Source: Acidobacteriota bacterium
Lineage (GTDB): Bacteria; Acidobacteriota; Holophagae; Thermotomaculales; Thermotomaculaceae
Length of the DNA stretch: 59,803 nucleotides
Assembly: GCA_026986725.1 (NCBI GenBank)
Contig: JALSOA010000021.1
Span: forward strand, 1 to 59,803
Direction of reading: 5' to 3'
This document shows, one piece after another, positions 26,598 through 35,604 of the stretch. The notes under the pieces were generated by a model. The model had not been told where the DNA came from, did no database searches, and worked only from the letters and a program-made list of their open reading frames with translations. A program made the position numbers and the translations under genes. Position 1 is the stretch's first letter. Every line of letters begins with the position of its first letter.

Positions 26598-27275
26598 ATG
26601 AAAACCGTGTGTGTCATAGGCCTTGGTCAGTTTGGAGAGCACCTTGCAATATCTCTATCAAAACTGGGAACTCATGTAATTGCAATTGACAACGATCAGG
26701 AGAAGGTTAATAAAATTGCAGACAATGTGGCGCATGCCTATGTTGCAGATGCAAAAGACAAAGAGATACTTGAAACACTCGTGCCAAAAGATGTTGACGC
26801 CTGTGTGGTAAGCCTTGGAGAACAGATAGAACCGAGCATCCTCTGTTCTCTTCACCTTAAAAACATCGGAATTAAAAAGATAATTGTGAAAGCCATAAGC
26901 GACGATCATGCCGCCATTTTAAGGGCACTTGGGGTGCATGAAGTTGTTTTCCCTGAAAGAGATATGGCTGAAAAAACTGCTAAAAACCTTATTGAAAGGA
27001 ATATGGCTGACATATTAACCCTCACAGAGGAGTATTCCATAAAGGATATTGAACCCCTAAATGAATTCATAGGTAAAACTCTAATAGAACTTGACCTGAG
27101 AAACAGGTACAAGATCTATGTCATTGCGATAAAAGACAAGCACAATCCTGAAAACATTATTATCCTCCCCTACGGCGATACGAAAATCCAACCCAATCAC
27201 ATACTAACGGTTGTTGGCAAAGATGAGGATATAAGCAACATTGTAACAAGAAAATCAGAAGAGATAGAGCCATGA
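26598..27275 (+). CDS. ktrA: Potassium uptake regulator KtrA/TrkA (RCK subunit)
   Basis: This is a 225-residue cytoplasmic gating subunit. The N-terminal RCK domain binds a nucleotide through GLGQFGEHLAISL and the acidic residue in VIAIDND. A short TrkA-C domain follows at about 140-220. The size is that of KtrA (one RCK unit) rather than TrkA of E. coli (two units). AAAGGAG precedes the ATG. Its stop overlaps the start of the next gene (ATGA), so the unknown exported protein downstream is translated from the same mRNA. Confidence 0.93.
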   Translation: MKTVCVIGLGQFGEHLAISLSKLGTHVIAIDNDQEKVNKIADNVAHAYVADAKDKEILETLVPKDVDACVVSLGEQIEPSILCSLHLKNIGIKKIIVKAISDDHAAILRALGVHEVVFPERDMAEKTAKNLIERNMADILTLTEEYSIKDIEPLNEFIGKTLIELDLRNRYKIYVIAIKDKHNPENIIILPYGDTKIQPNHILTVVGKDEDISNIVTRKSEEIEP

Positions 27276-27892
27276 GAAAACTTTTAATCATTCTGCTATC
27301 ATTATTTTTATTTTTAAATGCTACTGCAAAAGAATACAGATACTGTTATCATTTCATCCCACTGCCAAAACCAAACCTCTATATAAAAAACAGGAAAGCG
27401 GTAATATCATCAATGGGGCTTACAATATCTGTTGAACAGGTTGAAAATGTGCCCTTTTCAAAAGACTTTAAGGTTTTTAATCTAAAACCCAATGTGTTCT
27501 TTATTTACTTTAAAATCAAAGTAATCAACAACTCCGGTAAAACCGTTTACATAGATCCGAACTTCATTTCACTCATATCAAACAAAAAAGAGTACAGGAA
27601 ACCCCTTCTCTATAACGATATGTTCAGAGCATTGATAAAAAAATATCCAGAAAAGAAAATAAACGATGTTTTAAGCAGGTACCTTCTTGATTTTGCCACC
27701 CCCATAAAACCGTCAAACAAAACAATAAGATACCTTGTTTTCAAAAATTTCACTGAGAAAGTAAAAAATGCAATGCTCACATTTGATGCGGTTACGATCG
27801 GAGTTGAACAGACAAAGTTTTTGATTATATACTCGGTTACAGGTGAAAGGTACGATGCAAAGAAATTTTATAAAAAGAAAAAAAACTATTAG
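27272..27892 (+). CDS. Exported protein of unknown function between ktrA and lptD
   Basis: I do not recognise this 206-residue protein. It starts with a clear signal peptide (MRKLLIILLSLFLFLNATA, cleavage likely before KEYRY). Residues about 35-110 look like an immunoglobulin-like beta sandwich: a run VFFIYFKIKVINNSGKTVYI is reminiscent of extracellular DUF4352-type domains. The C-terminus is strongly basic (KKFYKKKKNY). It overlaps ktrA by 4 bases and lptD by 38 bases, so its translation is coupled to both. A periplasmic or surface location is inferred from the signal peptide. Its placement before lptD hints at an envelope role. Confidence 0.7.
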   Translation: MRKLLIILLSLFLFLNATAKEYRYCYHFIPLPKPNLYIKNRKAVISSMGLTISVEQVENVPFSKDFKVFNLKPNVFFIYFKIKVINNSGKTVYIDPNFISLISNKKEYRKPLLYNDMFRALIKKYPEKKINDVLSRYLLDFATPIKPSNKTIRYLVFKNFTEKVKNAMLTFDAVTIGVEQTKFLIIYSVTGERYDAKKFYKKKKNY

Positions 27893-29855
27893 TATCATAC
27901 TAATTATAATACTGTTTAACCTCAACCTGATAGCATCTCAATTTACCGTAAAGGCTGACAGAATAATTACCGATAGAAAAAACGGAACTGTAAAGCTCTT
28001 CGGGAACTGTTTGGTAAAAAGCAAAGAGTTTTCAATCAGAGCAGACAACATCACAATTGATAAAAAAAACGGGGTGGTAATCGCAAAAGGAAATGTTGTA
28101 ATAAGAAAAGGGGATATAAAAGGCAAGGGGAAAACACTTCTATATCACAAAGCATCCGGAAACATCACCATACTGAAGGGAGAAATAATACTTGAAGGGA
28201 CCTACAGATTTATTGCCAGAAATATTACCTTTCTCCCCGACAATGTTTATTCAATGGAAAATTGCACATTTACAACCTGCCCTGAAGGATGCAATTACTG
28301 GGGATTTTTCTCAAAAAAGGTCAGGGTTAAAAAAGAGGGTTATGCGACATTTAAATCTCTAAAATTCAGGGTAAACAGAAAAACAGCCTTTTACCTTCCT
28401 TTTTTTGTGTATCCTGCCAAAACCAGAAGAACCTTCGGGCTTTTAATCCCTGAACTTGGAAACTCCTCAAAACATGGCTTCAATTACAAACAGGAACTCT
28501 TTATCCCAATAGGCCAAAGCCAGGATATCACATTAGGGGTTGACTATTACTCTAAGGCTGGAACCGGTTTGACATTTGAGTACAGAGAGAGTTTTAAAAA
28601 AGGTGAATACGGCAGATTTAAAATATACTCAATAAAGGACAAACTGATAAACAATAGAAGAACTATGGGTGAATTTCAGTACTCCTATGAACCATCACCA
28701 GATGAGACAATCTCTTTTAAAGGCTTTTTGGGTGACGATTATTCCCTTGTAAGGGACTACACTTTCGGGAAATATGACCTTGCTATGAGGGATTTTTATA
28801 CCTATGGCGGGTACTACAGAAAATTGGGAAAACACTTTGCCATAACAACATCTATCTATCTTGAAAAGCCTATTTTAAAAAAAACAGTACTGTACTCTTC
28901 CACCATGCCCGCTTTAAGCATATATGGAGACAGGTTTAAAATATCCGGAAGAAACATAAAATTCAAATTAAAGGCATCGTTGATATCAGACGATAGGGTT
29001 AAAAACGCTACATATTCCAGATACTCCTTAAATATTTTATCAACAAAAGACATTGTACTAAGCCAGCTTACAATAGAAGAGAAACTGAAAATAAAAACAT
29101 TGAATTACTCTATTGAAAAAATGGAACAAAACACCTCCATTGATTACTCATATACATTGAAGTTTCCCATGTTGTATAAAAAATACAACCATTTTAAAAA
29201 CACAATCCAGCCATTTATTCAGGCAGGTTACAGAGATAACTCAGATGGACCGACATTTCTATTTCACAGCATTGAGGATTACTTTGATCCTTCAGGATTC
29301 TACATAAAAGGAGGGTTATACTCAAACTTTCTATTTAAAAATAAAACAGGGACAGTTGCACTGTTTGGAGAAAAAAACATCAGTTCAAAAAGATACATTG
29401 ACCCCTACAATCCAGTGCTGTCATCAGAATTCACAGAAATACGGGCAATAGTATTCTTTCCAGTAACAAAAGAGATCTCAATCTCTTCAACCATCAAGTA
29501 CAACCCCAAAACAAACAGGTTTGACACCCTTTCCTTTAACACCTCACTTTACAATCTTTACCTGACCTACTACAGAGGCTTTGTTTACGGAGAAGAAAAA
29601 ACCAGAAACTCCCTGATAGGTAGATACAGATTAAGGTTAAGTTCAAACTGGAGGGCAATAGCACAGTTTGATTACGATTTCTCATTAAACGATTTCAGAT
29701 ACAAAAGGATAACATTTGCGTACTATAAAAGGTGCATTGGAGTAAACATAACATATCAAAACAATGCATACTCAACTATAACCACAAACCAGTTCACCAT
29801 TTCCCTGGTTTTAAGAAGCATTGGGGAACTATTTAAATACAGGCTCGGGCTATAA
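27855..29855 (+). CDS. lptD: LPS-assembly outer-membrane protein LptD
   Basis: LptD inserts lipopolysaccharide into the outer leaflet of the outer membrane. The 666-residue protein has a signal-anchor region (about 8-28) and an LptA/OstA-like beta-jellyroll at about 30-135 with repeated segments such as VKADRI and IRADNITIDKKNGV. The conserved TTCPEGCNYW cysteine motif follows, and the rest is a beta barrel. A cysteine near the C-terminus (KRCIGVNITY) could form the inter-domain disulfide known in LptD. I use ATG 27855, 4 bases after AAAGG. It is somewhat short for LptD but complete. Its partner lptE is not visible here. Confidence 0.92.
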   Translation: MQRNFIKRKKTISIILIIILFNLNLIASQFTVKADRIITDRKNGTVKLFGNCLVKSKEFSIRADNITIDKKNGVVIAKGNVVIRKGDIKGKGKTLLYHKASGNITILKGEIILEGTYRFIARNITFLPDNVYSMENCTFTTCPEGCNYWGFFSKKVRVKKEGYATFKSLKFRVNRKTAFYLPFFVYPAKTRRTFGLLIPELGNSSKHGFNYKQELFIPIGQSQDITLGVDYYSKAGTGLTFEYRESFKKGEYGRFKIYSIKDKLINNRRTMGEFQYSYEPSPDETISFKGFLGDDYSLVRDYTFGKYDLAMRDFYTYGGYYRKLGKHFAITTSIYLEKPILKKTVLYSSTMPALSIYGDRFKISGRNIKFKLKASLISDDRVKNATYSRYSLNILSTKDIVLSQLTIEEKLKIKTLNYSIEKMEQNTSIDYSYTLKFPMLYKKYNHFKNTIQPFIQAGYRDNSDGPTFLFHSIEDYFDPSGFYIKGGLYSNFLFKNKTGTVALFGEKNISSKRYIDPYNPVLSSEFTEIRAIVFFPVTKEISISSTIKYNPKTNRFDTLSFNTSLYNLYLTYYRGFVYGEEKTRNSLIGRYRLRLSSNWRAIAQFDYDFSLNDFRYKRITFAYYKRCIGVNITYQNNAYSTITTNQFTISLVLRSIGELFKYRLGL

Positions 29856-29908
29856 ACATTTGTAAAACAGAACCGTATAAAAAGGAGAATAAAAAAAGGA
29901 GAGGAGCC

Positions 29909-31408
29909 ATGAAAAAATTTCTGTTGTTGTTTCCTTTTATATTTATCAGCCTTACAACAAATGCCAGAACAATAAAAATCACTCTGAACGATGCAATACA
30001 AAGGGTGTTAAAAAACAACCTTGATATTCAAATATCAAAGATCTCGTATAAAAAAGCAAAAAACAATCTTTACGGGGCATACAGCGTTTACGACCTGAAC
30101 TTTAACCTAACCGTTGAGCACCAGGATTCAACGCAGCCGCCTAAAACACTTCTTGACGCTTCCCGATCCATTCAGGACTTTTTAAACTTCAGCCTTACCC
30201 AGCAAACATCCACAGGTGCAAAGATTACCTTTACCACAACATCATACAAATACAGAACAGAGAACTATATGTTTTCCGTATTAAACCCTGTATATGGAAC
30301 AACATTCAGGCTGAGAATTGATCAGCCCCTTCTAAATGGCTTCGGGAGAAAGAATGTTGAATACCAGATAAATGTAAACAGGCACATGGAAGAAAAAGCA
30401 AAAGAACAGTTCAAACAGCAGGTTATGAACCTAATTGAACAAACCACAAAATCATACCTTGACCTTGTGTACGCATATCAGAACCTTAAAGTTGCAAAGG
30501 AATCGTTGCAACTTGCAAAGGAGCAGTATAACATAACAAAACAGAAAATTCAGGTCGGCACAATGGCTGAGGTTGAAATCTATCAGGCAGAGGCCAACCT
30601 TGCAAGCGCTGAACAGCAATTGATAGAAGCCGAAAACCTTGTCCAGCAAACTCAGGATAGTCTTAAAAAACTTCTCAATGTAAAACAAAACCAATGGAAT
30701 ACTGTTATTGTCCCTGAATACACTCTCAATTTTGAAAAACAAAAAATAAACCCTGAAGAAAGTGTCAAAACGGCACTGAAAAATAACCCGGAAATAAGGA
30801 TAAAAAAAATAGAGAATAAAATTGCGAATTTAGAGGTGGTTTTCAGAAAAAATAAAAGATTACCGAAAGTCAACCTTTACGCATCTGTCGCCTATGCTGG
30901 GAACAATTCCGTGCATCAAACTGACCAGAATGGAAACCCCATAATAATTGCCGGGTCACTGGGAGATGCCATTGACATGGCTTTAAAACTTGACAATCAA
31001 ACATGGGTTGTGGGGTTAAATGTAACCTTTACATTTCAAAACAGGGCTGCTAAGGCTGCATATAAAAACGCAATTTTGGGGGAGAAAAGCAGTATTCTAT
31101 CCCTTAAAAACACGATATACTCTGTCACGGTTAATGTTAAAAATGCAATAAGAAAAGTAAAGGCAGCAGAAAGGGCATACCTTGCTGCCAAAAAAACAAG
31201 AGTACTCAGGGAAAAGGATTTAGAGGCCGAGAAAAAGAAATTCAAAAATGGCATGTCAACAAACTTTCTGATATCCCAGAAAGAAGAAGAACTGGCAAAG
31301 GCAAAGGTTAACGAATTAAATGCAATAATAAACTATAAAAAAGCCCTTATAGAACTTGAAAAACAAAAGGGTACCCTCCTTGAAATGATGAACATTAAAA
31401 TTAATTAA
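29909..31408 (+). CDS. TolC-family outer-membrane efflux protein
   Basis: This 499-residue protein has a signal peptide (about 1-18) and the two internal repeats of the OEP family. Each repeat holds a long helical hairpin, for example EQTTKSYLDLVYAYQNLKVA and IYQAEANLASAEQQLIEAE in the first half. It would form a trimeric channel joining the outer membrane to inner-membrane pumps or type I secretion systems. GGAGAGGAG precedes the ATG. No pump or adaptor protein is adjacent, so its partners lie elsewhere. It follows lptD after 53 bases, in an operon-like run. Confidence 0.9.
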   Translation: MKKFLLLFPFIFISLTTNARTIKITLNDAIQRVLKNNLDIQISKISYKKAKNNLYGAYSVYDLNFNLTVEHQDSTQPPKTLLDASRSIQDFLNFSLTQQTSTGAKITFTTTSYKYRTENYMFSVLNPVYGTTFRLRIDQPLLNGFGRKNVEYQINVNRHMEEKAKEQFKQQVMNLIEQTTKSYLDLVYAYQNLKVAKESLQLAKEQYNITKQKIQVGTMAEVEIYQAEANLASAEQQLIEAENLVQQTQDSLKKLLNVKQNQWNTVIVPEYTLNFEKQKINPEESVKTALKNNPEIRIKKIENKIANLEVVFRKNKRLPKVNLYASVAYAGNNSVHQTDQNGNPIIIAGSLGDAIDMALKLDNQTWVVGLNVTFTFQNRAAKAAYKNAILGEKSSILSLKNTIYSVTVNVKNAIRKVKAAERAYLAAKKTRVLREKDLEAEKKKFKNGMSTNFLISQKEEELAKAKVNELNAIINYKKALIELEKQKGTLLEMMNIKIN

Positions 31409-31453
31409 TTTTCAAAAAATCAATTCTTTTCTAAAATATTACAACTTCAATTC

Positions 31454-31481
31454 TTGATTTTTCAATAGTATGTTCTAAAAT
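31454..31481 (+). promoter_or_regulatory. Possible promoter of the DUF4870-like gene
   Basis: TTGATT (31454-31459) and TAAAAT (31476-31481) are separated by 16 bp in the 123-base gap after tolC. A second candidate -10, TATAAT, lies at 31481-31486 without a matching -35. The gene starts at 31532 behind AAAAGGAG. Confidence 0.4.
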
Positions 31482-31531
31482 ATAATTAAGATTTTTTTTG
31501 TAAAGCAAAACAAAATTAAAAGGAGTAAAGT

Positions 31532-31975
31532 ATGGAAGCAATTTTAATCTTCAATGAAGGTCAGGCTAATACACCGCCAACTCCTCCTACAGAGCCTCAA
31601 ACACCACCTCCACCGCCTTCAGGTTCAGCGGAAGGGGAAAGACCACCGCAAAAGGATGTCAATGTTTTAATGGCAATTTTAAGTTACTTTGGCATATTAA
31701 CCCTTATCCCACTGTTCGTTGAGAAAGAGGACGAGTTTATTCAGTTTCATGCAAAGCAAGGAACAACCCTTTTCATCATCGAGGTGGTAATCGGATTTGC
31801 TGCAGGTATTCTGAGTCTGGTGCCCCTTATAGGTTGCGTTGTCGGGGTAGCAGAGTTGCTTTTTACACTGTTCCTGTTTGTTTTTCACATTATAATGATG
31901 ATAAAGGCAAGCAAAGGAGAATGGTACAGGATACCATACATTTACGATTGGTCTTTAAAAATCTTTAAGCAGTAA
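31532..31975 (+). CDS. Small membrane protein of the DUF4870 (Tic20-like) type
   Basis: This 147-residue protein has a proline-rich N-terminus (about residues 10-45, with runs such as TPPTPPTEPQTPPPPPSG), then VNVLMAILSYFGILTLIPL and HAKQGTTLFIIEVVI. This is the usual DUF4870 layout: a first helix, the FIQFHAKQ segment, then two further helices ending near YDWSLKIF. The family has no firmly assigned function. AAAAGGAG precedes the ATG. It is the last gene of the plus-strand run and ends at a strong terminator. Confidence 0.82.
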   Translation: MEAILIFNEGQANTPPTPPTEPQTPPPPPSGSAEGERPPQKDVNVLMAILSYFGILTLIPLFVEKEDEFIQFHAKQGTTLFIIEVVIGFAAGILSLVPLIGCVVGVAELLFTLFLFVFHIIMMIKASKGEWYRIPYIYDWSLKIFKQ

Positions 31976-31977
31976 TA

Positions 31978-32003
31978 AAGGGGGGTAACCCCCTTATTTT
32001 TTT
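31978..32003 (+). terminator. Rho-independent terminator, probably shared with comEC
   Basis: AAGGGGG (31978-31984) pairs with CCCCCTT (31989-31995) around a 4-base loop and is followed by A and seven T residues. It terminates the DUF4870-like gene on the plus strand. It overlaps the stop codon of the converging comEC gene, whose read-through strand has only a short T stretch, so termination in that direction would be weaker. Confidence 0.82.
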
Positions 32004-33985
32004 AAACAGAAACAAACTTCTCCCCTTTCAGTGCAGATGATTTTTTCTTTATCTTTACTCCTGCATTTAGGAACAATTCTTATACCCGGAACATCTGACC
32101 TATCACACCCTTTTAAACTGTTGCAAAGCATAAAATCAACTCTGTTAATACAGTTTACAGGTGACACTCCAATTCTTAATCCCCCAACCTCAACAACGAA
32201 ACCATGACCTGTGTTTAAAATCCTGAACTTTCCACCATTAAAGGTCTCCCCGTTTGCTAAAAATCTGATCCCCCTTAAATGATAAAACCTCTTTATCCAT
32301 TCAAGCCTGTAAAAAAAGACACTGTGCATAAATCTGCGGGAGACTATTATCTCTTTCACCTTTACTTTTTCACATAAAACCTCAACCCTGTCCAGGATAC
32401 GGTCATTTAAAGAGGCAAGTAACAGGCAATCAATGCTTTTTACCCCGCAAATTCCAAGTTCTTTTTGCAACAGGGAAGATGCAAAATAAAAATCCCCGGT
32501 ATTGCAAACAATGCACCTGCCTGCTTCAATAGCAGAAAAACATTGGGGTTTGCCACTATCGTAAAAGCATAGAGAGTTGACCTTCTTAACAGGGAAAAAA
32601 CCCGCAAGGAAAAAAACCAATAATCCCCCTGAAAAAAGAAAAAACTGTTTTTTGTAAACGAAAAACAAAAGCAAAACAAGAACGAAAAGCAACAAAAAAA
32701 ACCTGCGTGGATATATGTTCAGAGAAAAAGAGGGAAGATGATTCAAAACACCAAGAAAAAACAGAACATACCTTTCCAGAAACGGGGTAAAAAACTTGAA
32801 AAAAACAATGTTTGCAAAAAATAAGAAAAACAGCAAAAACACAAAGGGAAGCAAAAAGATATTGTTCAGAGGGGAAAAAAACGGAACATAATTAAAGACA
32901 AATAGATAAAAGGGGAGAATGGAAAAAAAGGCCACAAAGGGAACCAAAAGATAAGAGACAAATCGGGAACAATTCTTAACGCCATAAACTATTGCACCGC
33001 TCGCTATATAACTCATTAAAAAACCTGCCCCAAACACTGAAAACGGGGAGAAGATCAGAAAAGAAATTCCGGAAAGACCTATGGCATCTTCTGGGGGTAT
33101 ATTTATTCCCCTTAAATTAAAAACATAATAAAAGAGTATCATCAGATAAACCCTTAATGCGGGAGAAGAAAAACCTGTTGAAGCAATCATCAAACTTAAA
33201 ATAAAGATGGCAAGAAGAGATTTTACCCTCTTTCTTAAAGGAAATGGAAGAAAAAAAAGCATCAAAGCCCCGAAAAAGATCCCCTGATGAAAACCTGAAA
33301 CCACAAAAAGATGGTAAATGCCGAGCCTTTTCCCCCTGTCCTTTAATCGGTAATCAAGGGCTTCTCTGTCTCCAAAAATGATTGCAGATAAAAAGGATCT
33401 CACCCTCTCATTTCTAAAATCACTTAACAGAGATCTTTTGTATGAAAAAAGTTTAACATCCCTGATATTTCTAACAAAACGCCTGTCTTTAACTTTGACA
33501 TAAAACAATCCCCTGGACAGTTTAAAGAAAAAATCATTACTATTTTTGTTCAAATAAACCTTCTCTTTTTCCAGAGTCCCCTTTACAGAAACAATTTTAC
33601 CTGTCAGATCACCATTAACATTATGCACTCTTACTTTAACCACCTTTAAAAAGTAAAACTTCCTTTCCCTGAAATCTTTTAGGCAGGGTATAAGTACGAA
33701 TAGATCAGTGTTAAACCTGTGAACAGATTGTTTTAAAACCACCCCTTTTGTTTTAACCCCGTTTCCAGTAAAGGAGTTCATTAAATTGTACTGATGGAAT
33801 TGAAACCACGAAGACAGAATAATCAGAGAAAGAAAGGTCACAAAGAAAGGAAGAATCCTTTTTGCAAACAACAAAATAAAAACCGATAGAAAAGACAGAT
33901 AAATAATCACAGAATGGGGATAAAAAAAGACAAATGGTACAGGTATCAAAAAAAGAAACAGGTAAAAAGAATACCCTCTAAGCAT
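31994..33985 (-). CDS. comEC: ComEC/Rec2-family DNA uptake channel, with degenerate beta-lactamase domain
   Basis: ComEC forms the inner-membrane channel for incoming single-stranded DNA in natural transformation. The 663-residue protein has N-terminal membrane helices and an OB-like DUF4131 region (to about 170). The Competence domain (about 190-460) has the characteristic HLFVVSGFHQG and STGFSSPALRVYLMI. The C-terminal 190 residues occupy the position of the metallo-beta-lactamase domain, but the expected DxGQGD and HxHxDH metal motifs are replaced by FYDSGKPQC and LLASLNDRILD. The nuclease site is therefore likely lost. The ATG overlaps the stop of the upstream gene (TGATG). Confidence 0.85.
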   Translation of the reverse strand: MLRGYSFYLFLFLIPVPFVFFYPHSVIIYLSFLSVFILLFAKRILPFFVTFLSLIILSSWFQFHQYNLMNSFTGNGVKTKGVVLKQSVHRFNTDLFVLIPCLKDFRERKFYFLKVVKVRVHNVNGDLTGKIVSVKGTLEKEKVYLNKNSNDFFFKLSRGLFYVKVKDRRFVRNIRDVKLFSYKRSLLSDFRNERVRSFLSAIIFGDREALDYRLKDRGKRLGIYHLFVVSGFHQGIFFGALMLFFLPFPLRKRVKSLLAIFILSLMIASTGFSSPALRVYLMILFYYVFNLRGINIPPEDAIGLSGISFLIFSPFSVFGAGFLMSYIASGAIVYGVKNCSRFVSYLLVPFVAFFSILPFYLFVFNYVPFFSPLNNIFLLPFVFLLFFLFFANIVFFKFFTPFLERYVLFFLGVLNHLPSFSLNIYPRRFFLLLFVLVLLLFFVYKKQFFLFSGGLLVFFLAGFFPVKKVNSLCFYDSGKPQCFSAIEAGRCIVCNTGDFYFASSLLQKELGICGVKSIDCLLLASLNDRILDRVEVLCEKVKVKEIIVSRRFMHSVFFYRLEWIKRFYHLRGIRFLANGETFNGGKFRILNTGHGFVVEVGGLRIGVSPVNCINRVDFMLCNSLKGCDRSDVPGIRIVPKCRSKDKEKIICTERGEVCFCLKK

Positions 33986-35025
33986 CACCCATTGAAATAC
34001 GAACTATTTAGATACCACCTGTAAGCCCTTGAGAATAGAACAAGCACTATGCTTGCGACAGGCACAGCAGAAAGAATACCAACAAACCCAAAGAAATGCC
34101 CCCCCAGAAGAATTGCAACTATAACCATAACAGGATGAAGGCCCACCTTCTCACCAACCACCCTGGGGGACACAACAGTTCCCTCAATTGCCTGAGCTAC
34201 GGCAAAGGTTCCAATTACTCCCATAACATTTATCATGGAATGAGAATCAAGATAACTGAGAAGAATGGCAGGAACGAGACCTATTGCTATTCCAAGGTAA
34301 GGTATAACATTTGCAAAGCCGGCAACTATACCTATTACTATTGCAAGTGGCACATCGAACAGCCACAAACCCACACAGTACATCAAAGCAAGGATAACGC
34401 AAACGATAAACTGCCCCTTTAAAAAAGCCTTTATCTTCTCATCTATCTCGGAAAAAATACCGTCAATCTGTTCCCTGTATTCAGGTGGAATGGAATACCT
34501 TATCTTCGCTATTATACCGTCTATATCTTTAAGAAGATAAAATACCAAAACTGGAATCAATAAAAGATCAAGAATATTTAAAACAACTCCGATAACCCCT
34601 GAGAAAAAGGATTTGAAAAAACCAAAAACACTTTTCAATATGTCAAAGCCGAAGTTTTGAACCTTCTGTTTCAGGTAATTTACCTGGTCAGGGTGTTTAT
34701 CTATGTAATCCTTTATAAATGGTACGGTGCTTTTTTTAAGGGATTCAATATACACAGGCAATTTTTTAGAAAAAGCAGAAACCTCTTTCTCAAAAACAGG
34801 AACAACCACAATGAAAAACATCGCTATTAACCCCACAAACAACACAAAAAGTATTAAAATCCCCGCCACTCTTCCCAATCCCTTCCCTTCAAACCAGTCA
34901 ACAAATGGGTCAAAGACATAGGCAATAATAAAGGCAATAATTAGGGAAGAAAGCACTCCTGAAAGGGAAAAGACAAGAATTAGAAGAATCAAAAAGACAA
35001 GAGAAAAAAACATCCATTTCTTCAT
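33985..35025 (-). CDS. AI-2E family transporter (PerM/YdiK-like)
   Basis: This 346-residue membrane protein has about eight predicted helices. Two helices form an N-terminal hairpin, then comes a soluble coiled segment (about 75-140), then the conserved core with PVLVFYLLKDIDGI, GLWLFDVPLAIVIGIVAGFANVIPYLG and the final VGILSAVPVASIVLVLF. The family includes the E. coli YdgG/TqsA autoinducer-2 exporter and sodium/proton antiporters such as UPF0118 proteins. The actual substrate is unknown here. It overlaps pgsA upstream by 4 bases (ATGA) and comEC downstream by one base. Confidence 0.88.
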   Translation of the reverse strand: MKKWMFFSLVFLILLILVFSLSGVLSSLIIAFIIAYVFDPFVDWFEGKGLGRVAGILILFVLFVGLIAMFFIVVVPVFEKEVSAFSKKLPVYIESLKKSTVPFIKDYIDKHPDQVNYLKQKVQNFGFDILKSVFGFFKSFFSGVIGVVLNILDLLLIPVLVFYLLKDIDGIIAKIRYSIPPEYREQIDGIFSEIDEKIKAFLKGQFIVCVILALMYCVGLWLFDVPLAIVIGIVAGFANVIPYLGIAIGLVPAILLSYLDSHSMINVMGVIGTFAVAQAIEGTVVSPRVVGEKVGLHPVMVIVAILLGGHFFGFVGILSAVPVASIVLVLFSRAYRWYLNSSYFNG

Positions 35026-35594
35026 ATTACGCTTCTGACCCCCTTAACAAGGTACATAACACCGGAAAGCATGGTGAAAAACCCAATCACATAAACAAGT
35101 TCATCAATGAAACGAAACCTCATTGAATAAGCGTTGCAATAAAGAATTATCGAAGCACCAATTATCTGAACAACAGTTGATATCTTGCCGTAAATGGAAG
35201 GGAGTATTGCATTAACATCCTTTGTAAAGAAAACAATAATCCCACCTATTGCAATAAAAACATCCCTGAAGATTATAAGAAGAGTAAGCCACACAGGTAC
35301 AATGTTAAGGTTGCCAGTACTCTTTAAGGAAAGCACAACATAGATTGATATCAACATAACTTTGTCAGCCATAGGGTCAAGTATCTTTCCAACATCAGTC
35401 ACACTTTTGGTGTACCTTGCAATAAACCCATCAAGGAAATCTGTAATACCGGCAACCACAAAGGTAAAAAAGGCAAATCTCTGATAACCGTAAACAGATG
35501 ATATAACAAAAACCGGGATAAGGAACATCCTTGTTAAAGTGAGTGTATTTGCAACTCCAAAAGCCTTTATATAAACCCCATAACCTTTATCCAT
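35022..35594 (-). CDS. pgsA: CDP-diacylglycerol-glycerol-3-phosphate 3-phosphatidyltransferase
   Basis: PgsA makes phosphatidylglycerol phosphate at the inner membrane. The CDP-alcohol phosphotransferase signature DG-xx-AR-x8-G-xxx-D-xxx-D is complete in the segment from DGFIARYTKS to GKILDPMADKV, about residues 47-71. ATG at 35594 follows AAAGGAG by 5 bases. A longer frame extends into the PhoH gene and is rejected. The 190 residues carry about five or six membrane helices. It starts 10 bases after the PIN-PhoH stop codon and is coupled to the AI-2E gene. Confidence 0.92.
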   Translation of the reverse strand: MDKGYGVYIKAFGVANTLTLTRMFLIPVFVISSVYGYQRFAFFTFVVAGITDFLDGFIARYTKSVTDVGKILDPMADKVMLISIYVVLSLKSTGNLNIVPVWLTLLIIFRDVFIAIGGIIVFFTKDVNAILPSIYGKISTVVQIIGASIILYCNAYSMRFRFIDELVYVIGFFTMLSGVMYLVKGVRSVI

Positions 35595-35604
35595 CCAATC
35601 TCCT

